Shown here: piece after piece, positions 26,834 to 35,066 of the stretch
Layout: the number at the start of each line of letters is the position of its first letter
Numbering within the stretch: the stretch's first letter is position 1
Source of the DNA: Deltaproteobacteria bacterium
Lineage (GTDB): Bacteria; Desulfobacterota; Desulfomonilia; UBA1062
Assembly (NCBI GenBank): GCA_018433085.1
Contig: JAHDRW010000019.1
Coordinates: forward strand, 62,001 to 126,000
Direction: 5' to 3'
DNA length: 64,000 nt
Position numbers and translations under genes: made by a program
Notes under the pieces: model-generated
What the model saw: only the letters and a program-made list of their open reading frames with translations
Told to the model about the DNA's origin: nothing
The model's database searches: none

Positions 26834-27925
26834 ATGGGTGTATTTGACTACAGCAAGGAGGCCCTCGAGAATCTCAAGATCGAAGCCCCGGGCATTCTGG
26901 ACAGGCTCGTGGATTTCGAGAACGCACGAACGGTCCACCTGAGCAAGGACCGATCCAAGAAGGACAAGCGCATCTCGCTCAAGGAAGCGGTGGATGAGTT
27001 CGTGCAGGACGGTGACGTGGTTCTGGACACCGGGTTCGGCTATGTGAGAACCTGCATCCAGAGCCATTTCGAGATCATGCGGCAGGGAAAGAAGGACCTC
27101 CAGATGATCGGGGCTCCCAATACCAACCAGAGCTACATGATCGTCACCGGCTCGGTGCGTTACTCCCACAACTCCTATACCGGTGCCGAAATGCGGGGCA
27201 CGGACCGCAACTATACCCGCCAGCTCAAGGCGGGCAAGGTCAGGATCCTCTCCGAGTGGAGCCATGGAGGGATCGCCCAGGGGCTCAAGGCAGCCCAACT
27301 CGGTTCACCGGGGGTGTTGAGCAAGCAGATGCTCGGCTCGGACATCGTCAAATACAATCCATACCTCAAGGTGATCCAGAATCCGTTGAAAAAGGACCCC
27401 GATCCATCCCTGTTCATCCCGGCGCTGTACCCGGACGTCACCTTCATCCATGCGCAGGCAGCGGACAAATACGGAAACGCCTATATATATGGTCCCACTG
27501 TGAACGACCTCGCCGGGGCGGCAGCCTCCAGGAAGCTGGTCATCACCGCAGAGGAGATCGTCCCGGAGATGGACATCCGTCTCAACAAGAGGGGATCGAT
27601 CATCCCGTTCTTCTATGCGGACGCGGTGGTTGAGCTTCCCTACGGGGCACTGCCCGGGAGCATGCCGGGGTGCTATTACTGGCCCCGACAGTGGTGGGAG
27701 AAGCTCATGCGGTTTGCGGCAATCAATGAAGAGAACATCAAAAAATTCATCGACGAGTGGGTCTTCGGCACAAAAGACCAGATCGAATTCATCGAGAAGC
27801 TCGGCGGGGCGAAATGGATGATCGAGGCCAGGAGACAGACCAAGGCCGCAGAGGGAGACAACGAGGACGTCGACTTTTCATATCAGGAATACACCATCAA
27901 CAACGACCCTGGAATCTTCTACTGA
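26834..27925 (+). CDS. gctA: CoA-transferase subunit A (glutaconate CoA-transferase type)
   Basis: The 363-residue protein is the alpha-subunit-like half of a class I CoA-transferase related to glutaconate CoA-transferase. Recognisable parts are VVLDTGFGYVRTC near residue 60, MIGAPNTNQSY near 92, the SHGGIAQGL segment and a C-terminal PGCYYWPRQWWEKL stretch. The ATG at 26834 is chosen because GGAGGAGA lies five bases upstream; an in-frame ATG 14 codons earlier lacks a site. It is followed after 32 bp by the beta-subunit gene. Together they would move CoA between dicarboxylic, aromatic or branched acids. Members of this superfamily also include ring-cleaving hydrolases (IpdAB), so the exact reaction is open. 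Confidence 0.85.
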   Translation: MGVFDYSKEALENLKIEAPGILDRLVDFENARTVHLSKDRSKKDKRISLKEAVDEFVQDGDVVLDTGFGYVRTCIQSHFEIMRQGKKDLQMIGAPNTNQSYMIVTGSVRYSHNSYTGAEMRGTDRNYTRQLKAGKVRILSEWSHGGIAQGLKAAQLGSPGVLSKQMLGSDIVKYNPYLKVIQNPLKKDPDPSLFIPALYPDVTFIHAQAADKYGNAYIYGPTVNDLAGAAASRKLVITAEEIVPEMDIRLNKRGSIIPFFYADAVVELPYGALPGSMPGCYYWPRQWWEKLMRFAAINEENIKKFIDEWVFGTKDQIEFIEKLGGAKWMIEARRQTKAAEGDNEDVDFSYQEYTINNDPGIFY

Positions 27926-27957
27926 TGCCTGGTGATAGAAAGAAGGAGGAACGAAAC

Positions 27958-28746
27958 ATGAAAAACGACGCCCCGGCAAATCCGCTGGAGATTCTGGCAT
28001 ACATCATTTCGGCACAGATCAAGGACGAAACAATCGTGTACGTGGGCACCGGCCTGCCCATGGTGGCGGGGATTCTCGCCCGCAAGACCCATGCACCCAA
28101 TATCACCATGGTGTATGAGTCCGGAGGCCAGGACCCCATCCAGGGAGGCATGCCCTGGTCGGTGGGGGGGCCCTTCACCTGGCGCAAGTCGCCTGTGGTC
28201 ATGGAGATGGCATACTCATTCGGCCAGTGTTACAACGGCTATGTGGACATCGCCTTTCTGGGATTCGCCCAGGTGGACATGTACGGCAACGTCAACACCC
28301 ACATGATAGGCGATGACTTCCACCAGCCCAAGGCGCGGCTCACCGGGTCGGGCGGGAACAACGACCTTACCTCCCTGACCGAGAACATGGTGCTGGTGGG
28401 ATTGCAGACACCCGAGAAGTTCCCGGAAAAGGTGGACTTCATCACCTCGGTGGGGCACTTACGGGGCGAAAACACCCGGAAAGAGGCCGGGCTGCCCGGC
28501 AACGGGCCCATCGCCGTCATCTCCCAGTGCGGGGTGTTCGACTTCGAGCCCGAGACCAAAAGGATGCGGGTCAAGACCCTGCACCCGGGGATGACCTTGG
28601 ACATCGCCCAGATGTGCACGGGTTTCGAGCTCCTGAAACCCGAAGGGGAGATCCCGCTCACCCCCATGCCCACGCCCGACATTATCGAGATCCTCCGAAC
28701 CGAGGTGGACCCCAGAGGGGTGTTCACCTCGCTGCCGTCGGCATAA
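27958..28746 (+). CDS. gctB: CoA-transferase subunit B (glutaconate CoA-transferase type)
   Basis: A 262-residue beta-type subunit. VYVGTGLPMVAG near residue 28 is followed by MVYESGGQ, which places a glutamate at residue 54. That is the position of the catalytic Glu54 that forms the CoA thioester in glutaconate CoA-transferase, so a true transferase is more likely than an IpdAB-like hydrolase. The oxyanion-hole GSGGNND segment lies near residue 137. AAGGAGG precedes the ATG at 27958. It shares the sigma-54 promoter of subunit A and is followed by a terminator. Confidence 0.86.
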   Translation: MKNDAPANPLEILAYIISAQIKDETIVYVGTGLPMVAGILARKTHAPNITMVYESGGQDPIQGGMPWSVGGPFTWRKSPVVMEMAYSFGQCYNGYVDIAFLGFAQVDMYGNVNTHMIGDDFHQPKARLTGSGGNNDLTSLTENMVLVGLQTPEKFPEKVDFITSVGHLRGENTRKEAGLPGNGPIAVISQCGVFDFEPETKRMRVKTLHPGMTLDIAQMCTGFELLKPEGEIPLTPMPTPDIIEILRTEVDPRGVFTSLPSA

Positions 28747-28759
28747 GTGTCTTCTGATT

Positions 28760-28797
28760 GAGGGTGACCGGACGGTGCGAGGCACCCTCGCTTCGTT
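28760..28797 (+). terminator. Terminator-like hairpin after the CoA-transferase operon
   Basis: GAGGGTG (28760-28766) pairs with CACCCTC (28783-28789), with a smaller GGTGC/GCACC pairing inside, followed by a T-rich stretch. It lies 14 bp after the stop codon. The remaining gap to 29049 holds no gene I can support. Confidence 0.5.
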
Positions 28798-29049
28798 TAT
28801 CAACATGCCTGGGCGTGAGGCTTATTCCCTGTCCTGAAAAACCGTTTGGCAATCACCGGGACCGATGCGTTCAGTGCCTGTCGTCCTGACGGGTGAAAGG
28901 TCACGGCCCCGTAGTTGATTTGCCGGGCAGCGCCTTTATCTGCCCGTGATCCACGCCCAGGAACAAGATGCCCCTGTGTAAGACTCACGAGCGAGAATTC
29001 GGGCAAGGGCTGTTTCTCCACCATGAAACAGGGGATGCAGCCATTATTA

Positions 29050-29076
29050 TATGTTAATGATAACATAAATATGTTA
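29050..29076. promoter_or_regulatory. Operator-like palindrome copy 1 with an extra half site
   Basis: TATGTTA (29050-29056), four bases, and TAACATA (29061-29067) form an inverted repeat. A third half site TATGTTA follows at 29070-29076. The element lies 76 bp before the exported deaminase gene. A second palindrome of identical geometry lies in front of the neighbouring ABC operon. Confidence 0.65.
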
Positions 29077-29142
29077 AGATGCCTTTCCGTGAAAAGTGGA
29101 GCTACGTAAAAACCCATATTCATTTGCATCGGGGAGGAGCAC

Positions 29143-29808
29143 ATGGATCGTTCATACTCAAAACGGTTTGTTTTCTTGCTGTTGATCTTTGTCCTTCCGG
29201 CCGTGCCTTGTTCCGTGAGTGCATGGAGTACTCCTCAGGATAAGCAGGACATCGAAAAAATCAGGAAGCGCATCGAGTCGTATGTGCCCGATCCGAAATA
29301 CGATGATGATGCGTATGCACTGGAAACCTTGAAAGAGGCGATAGATGCGCTAAGTTCCGGATCCGGCGGTATAGGGGCATGCCTAGTGGACGGACATACC
29401 GGCAAGGTGATTGAACGGGGGAGAAACCGGCAGTTCAACCCGTATTTCCGTAGTGATATGCATGCCGAGATGGACCTGCTCAACCGGTGGGAGGAACGAC
29501 TGAAGAAACAGCCTCTCAACAGTGACAGTGATCCCCGCAGCTGTAACGGCATCGTACTCTACAGCTCGTATGAGCCGTGTCCCATGTGCCTGGTGAGGAT
29601 CATCAATTCCGGTATCAAAAAGCTGTATTACGTGGCCCCGGACGCCGCCGGGGGGATGGTTACACGAATGGACGATCTGCCGCCGTTCTGGCGTGAACTC
29701 GCTCGAGGCAGGGATTTCTCACAGGCGAAATGCTCGCCGGAGCTGATTGCGATAGCACATGAGTTGTTTCATTTCGCCCATCGGGATTCTGCGAAGAGAC
29801 CACGATGA
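29143..29808 (+). CDS. Exported cytidine-deaminase-fold protein
   Basis: The 221-residue protein has a signal peptide (basic start, LLLIFVLPAVPCSVSA, cleavage near residue 26) and the zinc motifs of the cytidine/guanine deaminase superfamily: HAEMD near residue 107 and EPCPMC near residue 147. All zinc ligands and the proton-shuttling glutamate are present, so it should be catalytically competent outside the cytoplasm. Most members of this fold act on nucleobases, nucleosides or pterins inside the cell, so export is unusual. GGGAGGAG precedes the ATG. The shared upstream palindrome links it to the downstream FecBCD/radical SAM operon; a role in processing a purine- or pterin-like ligand before uptake is only a hypothesis. 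Confidence 0.75.
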   Translation: MDRSYSKRFVFLLLIFVLPAVPCSVSAWSTPQDKQDIEKIRKRIESYVPDPKYDDDAYALETLKEAIDALSSGSGGIGACLVDGHTGKVIERGRNRQFNPYFRSDMHAEMDLLNRWEERLKKQPLNSDSDPRSCNGIVLYSSYEPCPMCLVRIINSGIKKLYYVAPDAAGGMVTRMDDLPPFWRELARGRDFSQAKCSPELIAIAHELFHFAHRDSAKRPR

Positions 29809-29877
29809 TTCCTGCGTAAAAGCACATGATTTGCACGATGAATTTTTTTGAAAGAAAGGCTTACCAGACAGGCTGAA

Positions 29878-29897
29878 TTATGTTATTAATAACATAA
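29878..29897. promoter_or_regulatory. Operator-like palindrome copy 2
   Basis: A perfect 20-bp palindrome containing TATGTTA-TTAA-TAACATA, the same arms and spacing as copy 1 some 830 bp upstream. It ends 66 bp before the start of the binding-protein gene. Arm sequences resemble proteobacterial Zur boxes but with an even rather than odd centre, so the regulator cannot be named. Confidence 0.7.
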
Positions 29898-29963
29898 AAT
29901 ATTCTCTGTCCCCGGGTACCTGTCTCAGACCGACCGGATTTCCGGGATGACGAAAGGGATTTC

Positions 29964-30995
29964 ATGATCATATACAGCTTGCGGATCAGGGCATTGGCGG
30001 CACTTATCCTGCTGGGCGTCTGTGTCTGTGGTTGCACCCGATCGGCGGAGGTGCAGCAGGAGACGGTCACGGTCATCGACCAGTTGGGTAGAACGGTGGA
30101 GGTGCCCCGGCGGATCGATCGCATTGCGGCGCTGCACCATTTCGGAGGCAAGATTGTCTATGCACTCAGGCAGCAGGACAAGCTGGTGGACCAGTCGCTC
30201 TACTCGATGGAGGCACAGGCCATGCAGAGGGTGGATGAAAGATTCGCCGCCCTGCCCAAGCTGCTGGACGGTCGTGAGATCTCTGTCGAGCAGATGGTGT
30301 CGCTGAAACCCCAGATTGCGTTCGTCTATGCATCCTTTGACCGAGCAGAGATGAAACAGTTGACGAATGCGGGTATCAGCGTGGTCGCCGTCCGGGGAGA
30401 AACCTTGAAAGAGAGTTTCGATGCGGTCAATCTGGTGGCCCGGGTGCTCGGATGCCAGGATGCGGCGGATGTGTACGTAAAAGACTGCACCGCCCTTTTG
30501 AGTCTTGTGGATCAGCGCCTGAAAAACATCCCCCCCGACCGGAAGGCAAGGGTGATGTTCGCCGGTCCCAAGAGCATCTACTCGGTCGCCACGGGCGAGA
30601 TGCTCCAGACAGAGATTCTGGAACTGGCCGGAGCGGCGAATGTGGCCAAGGGGCTCAAGGGCTTCTGGACGGATGTCTCCCCCGAGCAGGTTGCTCTGTG
30701 GAACCCGGACGTAATCTTCATCGGCTCCAGCCTGCAGACGTACGGGATGGATGAGGTCGTGAGAAATTCCCAGTTTGCCACAGTGGCTGCCATCAGAAAC
30801 AACCGGGTGTACACCTTCCCATCGAATATCGGCTGGTGGGACTACCCTGCGCCTCACTGTGTGCTCGGGGTGCTCTGGACAGCCGGAACCCTCTATCCCG
30901 AGCGGTTTGCCGATGTCGATATCGTGAAGACCGCCGATGAATTCTACGCGAAGTATCTGGGATATTCGTTTACCTCCATGGGCGGAAAATTGTGA
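29964..30995 (+). CDS. Periplasmic-binding lipoprotein of a FecB/BtuF-type ABC transporter
   Basis: A 343-residue substrate-binding protein (PF01497 type). The N-terminus has a lipoprotein signal ending in VCGC, so it is probably anchored to the membrane by Cys24. The mature part opens with the family hallmark VIDQLGRTVEVPRRIDRI. Two alpha/beta lobes with a rigid linking helix follow. The family carries ferric siderophores, haem, cobalamin or, in MolA-type systems, molybdate and tungstate; the ligand here is unresolved. It is the first gene of a five-gene operon and is preceded by the 20-bp palindrome. Confidence 0.88.
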   Translation: MIIYSLRIRALAALILLGVCVCGCTRSAEVQQETVTVIDQLGRTVEVPRRIDRIAALHHFGGKIVYALRQQDKLVDQSLYSMEAQAMQRVDERFAALPKLLDGREISVEQMVSLKPQIAFVYASFDRAEMKQLTNAGISVVAVRGETLKESFDAVNLVARVLGCQDAADVYVKDCTALLSLVDQRLKNIPPDRKARVMFAGPKSIYSVATGEMLQTEILELAGAANVAKGLKGFWTDVSPEQVALWNPDVIFIGSSLQTYGMDEVVRNSQFATVAAIRNNRVYTFPSNIGWWDYPAPHCVLGVLWTAGTLYPERFADVDIVKTADEFYAKYLGYSFTSMGGKL

Positions 30996-31085
30996 CGGGG
31001 AGACATGACATGACCCCCGGCATGCGGTTATGAGTGTGCAAAGACAACTTTTCCATCAGGCATGCACGGCCTGTAAGAGCACACC

Positions 31086-32114
31086 GTGAAGAAAAGAAGC
31101 TCGATCATTCTGGTGTTATTCTTTCTGTTCAGCCTGTTCGTCTCCCTGTGTGCCGGGCGATTTCCCATCGGCATGGGGGGTATTGCCAGGCTGGTGCTTG
31201 CCGGTCTCGGCTTGGAAGAAGTTTTCGGGACACCGCTTCATGAGATGCAGCTCATATTCTGGAACATCCGCTTGCCCAGGATCATCATGAGTTTTGCGGT
31301 GGGCTGCGGAATCTCCATTGCGGGGGCGGTCTTCCAGGCCCTGTTTCGCAACCCGCTTGCCGCTCCTGATATCCTGGGTGTTACCGCTGGCTCCTGTTTC
31401 GGCGCGGCTGCGGCCATCATGTTCTTTTCCGGCATGACCGTGGCTGTGCAGTGCAGCTCGTTCGTGTTCGGGGTCATAGCCGTTTCTCTGGCTTATCTCC
31501 TGGCAACACGGAGCTGGGATACCTCTGCCGCCGTTCTGGTGATATCTGGCATCGTGGTCTCCGCTTTTTTTCAGGCAGGGCTGTCCGTCCTGATGTATAT
31601 CGCCAATCCTTATGACCAGCTTGCCCAGATCGTCTTCTGGATCATGGGCAGCTTTCACGCCTCGTCCTGGGCAAAGGTCCAGACCACCCTGCCCATCGTC
31701 GCGGCGGGCTCTGTCCTCATCGGCGTGTTCAGCTGGCGTCTGAACATGATGACCCAGCACGAGGAACAGGTCCTGTCCATGGGCGTTGACGTGTTTCGGT
31801 GGCGGCTGTTCTACATCGGCGTCAGCACGCTCATGGTGGCCTCGTCCGTGGCGTCGGTGGGCACCATCGCCTGGGTGGGACTCATCATGCCGCATATCGC
31901 CCGGTACCTGGTCGGGCCAGACCATAAGAGGCTGATTCCCACCACGGCCTTTTTAGGGGGTACGTTTCTGATGTTCATGGATACCATCGCCAGGTCGATT
32001 CTCGCGAACGAAATCCCCATCAGCATCGTCACCTCGATTTTCGGCGCGCCGTTTCTCGGGTATCTGGTAATGAAAAGAAGAGAAGTAGGAGTAAACGATG
32101 AGCTTGCACATTGA
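31086..32114 (+). CDS. FecCD-family ABC transporter permease
   Basis: The 342-residue protein has about nine or ten hydrophobic segments. FecCD/BtuC signatures are RLPRIIMSFAVGCGISIAGA near residue 60, FRNPLAAPDILGVTAGS near 85 and VGLIMPHIARYLVGPDHKRL near 260. It forms the membrane channel that receives ligand from the upstream lipoprotein. The start is a GTG with a weak ribosome site; the 90-bp gap after the binding-protein gene contains no gene. Its 3' end overlaps the ATPase gene by 17 bp, indicating translational coupling. Confidence 0.88.
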   Translation: MKKRSSIILVLFFLFSLFVSLCAGRFPIGMGGIARLVLAGLGLEEVFGTPLHEMQLIFWNIRLPRIIMSFAVGCGISIAGAVFQALFRNPLAAPDILGVTAGSCFGAAAAIMFFSGMTVAVQCSSFVFGVIAVSLAYLLATRSWDTSAAVLVISGIVVSAFFQAGLSVLMYIANPYDQLAQIVFWIMGSFHASSWAKVQTTLPIVAAGSVLIGVFSWRLNMMTQHEEQVLSMGVDVFRWRLFYIGVSTLMVASSVASVGTIAWVGLIMPHIARYLVGPDHKRLIPTTAFLGGTFLMFMDTIARSILANEIPISIVTSIFGAPFLGYLVMKRREVGVNDELAH

Positions 32115-32955
32115 GAACATTCATGCAGGATACGGAAAGGCGAACGTGCTCGACGACGTGAGCCTGCAGGTGAATCAGGGATGCATCTGCGCTCTCATGG
32201 GACGTAACGGATCCGGTAAGACAACGCTCATGCGCTGCATCAACGCGATGCTTAAGCCCTCTCGGGGCAGGGTGACGACAATGGGGCTGGATATCACCCG
32301 TCTCTCGCGCCTGGAGATCGCCCGGCTGGTCAGTATTGTTCCACAGAGCAGCGATACCGCATTTCCCTTTTCCAGTATGGAAATGATTCTTATGAGTTGC
32401 GCAAACCGTATCAAGGCTTGGTCGGCACCGTCGAGCCGGGAACATGCAAGGGCACGGCTCGTATTGGATGAGCTGGAGATCGGGCATTTGTCCGACAGGC
32501 CGTTCAACCAGCTCTCTGGCGGTGAGAGACAACTGGTGATGCTTGCCCGGGCCCTGTTTCAGGACACTCCCGTCATGCTTCTGGATGAACCGAATGCGCA
32601 CCTGGATTTCGCCCATCAGCACGCGATCATGGAGCTCATGCGGGGAGTGGTGAAGAAACGGGGGGTAACGGTTCTGATCATCCTCCATGACCCTAACCTC
32701 GTGCTATACTACTGCGACCGTGTCGCCATGATGAAAAAGGGCCGCATCGTGACCGAGGGGCCGACCGTTGACGTGATGAACGACCGGGTTCTTCGGGAGG
32801 TCCTGGGGAACGGCATTCAGATGGAGGTCACCAGGAAAGGCCGCCGGGTGGTCACACCCCGAGCTCGGGTGACAAAGAATATTTCGTTGCTGCCGGATGC
32901 AGACCAGGAGAGTGAACCATGCGATGTACGTACTGCGAATGGAACTGTGAGCTAG
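32098..32955 (+). CDS. FecE/BtuD-type ABC transporter ATPase
   Basis: A 285-residue ATP-binding subunit with Walker A GRNGSGKTT near residue 37, signature LSGGERQ near 138, Walker B MLLDEPNAHLD near 160 and the switch histidine in ILHDPN. The last 40 residues extend beyond a usual FecE protein and are encoded in DNA that overlaps the start of the radical SAM gene by 37 bp. AGTAGGAG precedes the ATG, which lies within the end of the permease gene. It powers the FecBCD-type importer. Confidence 0.9.
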   Translation: MSLHIENIHAGYGKANVLDDVSLQVNQGCICALMGRNGSGKTTLMRCINAMLKPSRGRVTTMGLDITRLSRLEIARLVSIVPQSSDTAFPFSSMEMILMSCANRIKAWSAPSSREHARARLVLDELEIGHLSDRPFNQLSGGERQLVMLARALFQDTPVMLLDEPNAHLDFAHQHAIMELMRGVVKKRGVTVLIILHDPNLVLYYCDRVAMMKKGRIVTEGPTVDVMNDRVLREVLGNGIQMEVTRKGRRVVTPRARVTKNISLLPDADQESEPCDVRTANGTVS

Positions 32956-33935
32956 ATGAATCGAAGTTCGGTGTATGCCGGATGTACTACGCACAGGACG
33001 GTCGGATAAAGGAACGTTTCCCCCACCGGTGGAGTTCCTGTTCGGTGTCGAGAATCGAGTCGTTGCCATTCTATCACGTCTGGCCCGGCAGCCGCTCGAT
33101 GACTATCGGAACCTTTGGCTGCAACTTCATGTGCCGATACTGCTCCAACGGCTTCATTGCGCGTCAGGATCCGGTCGAGTGGCAAGACCGCATGTTCGAT
33201 CTGAATCCGGACGAGATGATAAGGATGGCTCATAAGCTCAGGTGTCACAATATCGTCTTCAATGTGAACGAGCCCACTGTGTCCATGCCGAGCCTCCTGG
33301 AATTGCACGAACACGCCCGCAAAGCGGATATGCCCATGGGATGCTTCACCAACGGATATACCACCCGGGAGGCGACCGATGAGCTGGCTCGTGTGTTCAC
33401 GTTTGTCAATGTGGGGCTCAAGGGCTTTTCCGATGAGTTCTACCAGGAGTATATAGGCATCCGCAGTATCGAACCCATACTGAGAAACGTGGAGACCCTT
33501 GCCCGTGCTTGTCATGTGGAAGTCATTACTCCGGTGATCCAGGGTGCCAACGACCATGAGATCGATGACATTGCCCGGTTCCTGGCCGATATCGATCCCG
33601 AGATTCCGTGGCATGTATTCCGGCTCCTGCCGGAGCATGAAATGAAGGGCAGCAGTTACCCCAGTATCGAGGGAATCAACCGTTTGCTCCACTATGCCCG
33701 AACCAGGCTGAAGTATGTGTACTTTCATAATTTCGTGGGTTCCGATTGGGTCAACACTATCTGTCCGCAGTGCGGGATGCACTTGATCGAACGCTTCAGC
33801 CTGGGATGCGGCGGCGATCGCCTCGATGCCTTTCACTGCACGGACAACCGATGCCCTTGTTGTGGACAGGAAATCAGAATACTGGGTGAAAGACTCGCAT
33901 GGAAGAACAGGGGAGGTGCACAGTGGCACAGGTGA
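32919..33935 (+). CDS. AmrS-like radical SAM protein
   Basis: The 338-residue protein resembles the radical SAM partner of the AmmeMemoRadiSam group. An N-terminal cysteine pattern (CTYCEWNC, then GVCRM) is followed by PFYHVWPGSRS and the [4Fe-4S] motif CNFMCRYC (CX3CX2C) near residue 70. A C-terminal zinc-ribbon-like region has CPQCGMHLIERFSLGCGG and CPCCG. Such enzymes cleave SAM to start radical chemistry; the substrate of this family is unknown. Its start lies inside the ATPase gene (AGGAG eight bases upstream) and its end overlaps the next gene by 13 bp. The normal partners Memo and AMMECR1 are not present. Embedding in a metal-type importer operon is unusual. Confidence 0.85.
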   Translation: MRCTYCEWNCELDESKFGVCRMYYAQDGRIKERFPHRWSSCSVSRIESLPFYHVWPGSRSMTIGTFGCNFMCRYCSNGFIARQDPVEWQDRMFDLNPDEMIRMAHKLRCHNIVFNVNEPTVSMPSLLELHEHARKADMPMGCFTNGYTTREATDELARVFTFVNVGLKGFSDEFYQEYIGIRSIEPILRNVETLARACHVEVITPVIQGANDHEIDDIARFLADIDPEIPWHVFRLLPEHEMKGSSYPSIEGINRLLHYARTRLKYVYFHNFVGSDWVNTICPQCGMHLIERFSLGCGGDRLDAFHCTDNRCPCCGQEIRILGERLAWKNRGGAQWHR

Positions 33936-35059
33936 TTGTGGATGCGCGGCAATGGCAGAACATGTTCGATCTGAGAACCGGGCGTAAGCTCGAGATTGAA
34001 AGCCCCACGAACCGGATGGTGCGGGACGTACTCCACCGGTATCCCTACCCGGGGGATACCGATCACCGGAGCAACCGATGGGTGAGCGAGGTGGCGCTTG
34101 ACCTCATCCGGATTTACCGGCCGCAGCTTGTCTGTCTGAGCTATGCCCAACAGTATTTTGCCAGCAGGTTTTCACCCCTGACGCCGCTCGAACATGAAGG
34201 TATGCTGGATCAGGTGTTCAAGGAGGTTGAGGAATTTATCGAAAGGTCAGGCTACACCCCGGTGATCGTGGGTACCGGGGATATGACCGAGCTCGTGGGC
34301 GATATCGATCTGAGCGGGACAGACGGCCTCTGCCTGTCAAGCGCATGGTCGGCCCGCTATGCAGGGTTGAGCGAACCCAGCGAAAGGGACCTGATTCAGG
34401 TGAGATCACACCCGGGAATCGAGCGTGTCGTCAGCCGGGAAGAATGGGCAGATCTGTTCGCCGATATCCCCTATGAACGGGATCGTACGCCTGATTATCT
34501 GCTGGTTGCCAGGCCGGGCCGGGCATTCAGAACCGTGGTGACCCCGATTCGCCGGGCCGTGCGGATTCCGGGAGAGAACTTCGCCGTCCCGGTAGTCACG
34601 GACCTGGGAACGGTCGATGACATTATTGGGCTGAAGACCCTCATAGAGCAGAACCTGGAAGCTACCAACATCGCCCTGATCGTGGTCGAGGGCGTGGGAT
34701 TACGGAATTTTCCACGGCCCAACCATACATGCAGCAACGGCAGGGGCTGGTTTTATTACGAACCAGGAGAAACCCAGTACCTGACGATAACCACAGGATC
34801 ACACCAGGTCTTTGCCTACCCTGCCGGGTTCCTGGATCTGTACGATGATGAGGAGTACCCGTTTTCCGGTTTTCTTCGGGAGGTACCCCGTCAGACCCTC
34901 GGAGGGGAATTCGACGGCAGGAGCATCGCTGTGGGAAACCGAAGCATGTACACCCACATGGTCTACGGTGCGGATATCTGCGTAGAATGTTTTGCCCGCA
35001 ACCTCTATAACCAGGGGAGCATGGCCGTCATCCATCGGGAAAAGGAAGGCCGGCGGTGA
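33923..35059 (+). CDS. Protein of unknown function, possibly alkaline-phosphatase-superfamily-like
   Basis: This 378-residue soluble protein has no signal peptide and no family I can name. The stretch YRPQLVCLSY, then HEGMLDQVFKEVEEFIERSGYTPVIVGTGDM recalls the segment of nucleotide pyrophosphatases and phosphodiesterases where a PDL strand, a helix and a DHGM metal site follow each other. The usual metal ligands look degenerate (TGDM for SDHGM), so the match is weak. A tryptophan/tyrosine-rich middle and a C-terminal VECFARNLYNQG segment are distinctive. The GTG at 33923 is preferred because GGGAGGT lies six bases upstream. As the last gene of the FecBCD-radical SAM operon it probably acts on the same imported compound. 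Confidence 0.7.
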   Translation: MAQVIVDARQWQNMFDLRTGRKLEIESPTNRMVRDVLHRYPYPGDTDHRSNRWVSEVALDLIRIYRPQLVCLSYAQQYFASRFSPLTPLEHEGMLDQVFKEVEEFIERSGYTPVIVGTGDMTELVGDIDLSGTDGLCLSSAWSARYAGLSEPSERDLIQVRSHPGIERVVSREEWADLFADIPYERDRTPDYLLVARPGRAFRTVVTPIRRAVRIPGENFAVPVVTDLGTVDDIIGLKTLIEQNLEATNIALIVVEGVGLRNFPRPNHTCSNGRGWFYYEPGETQYLTITTGSHQVFAYPAGFLDLYDDEEYPFSGFLREVPRQTLGGEFDGRSIAVGNRSMYTHMVYGADICVECFARNLYNQGSMAVIHREKEGRR

Positions 35060-35066
35060 GGTTCGC

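Noticed and set aside
28800-29144. A minus-strand open frame of about 114 codons between the CoA-transferase genes and the deaminase gene
   Set aside because: No ribosome site or family motif; it would run through the palindrome and promoter region of the deaminase gene.
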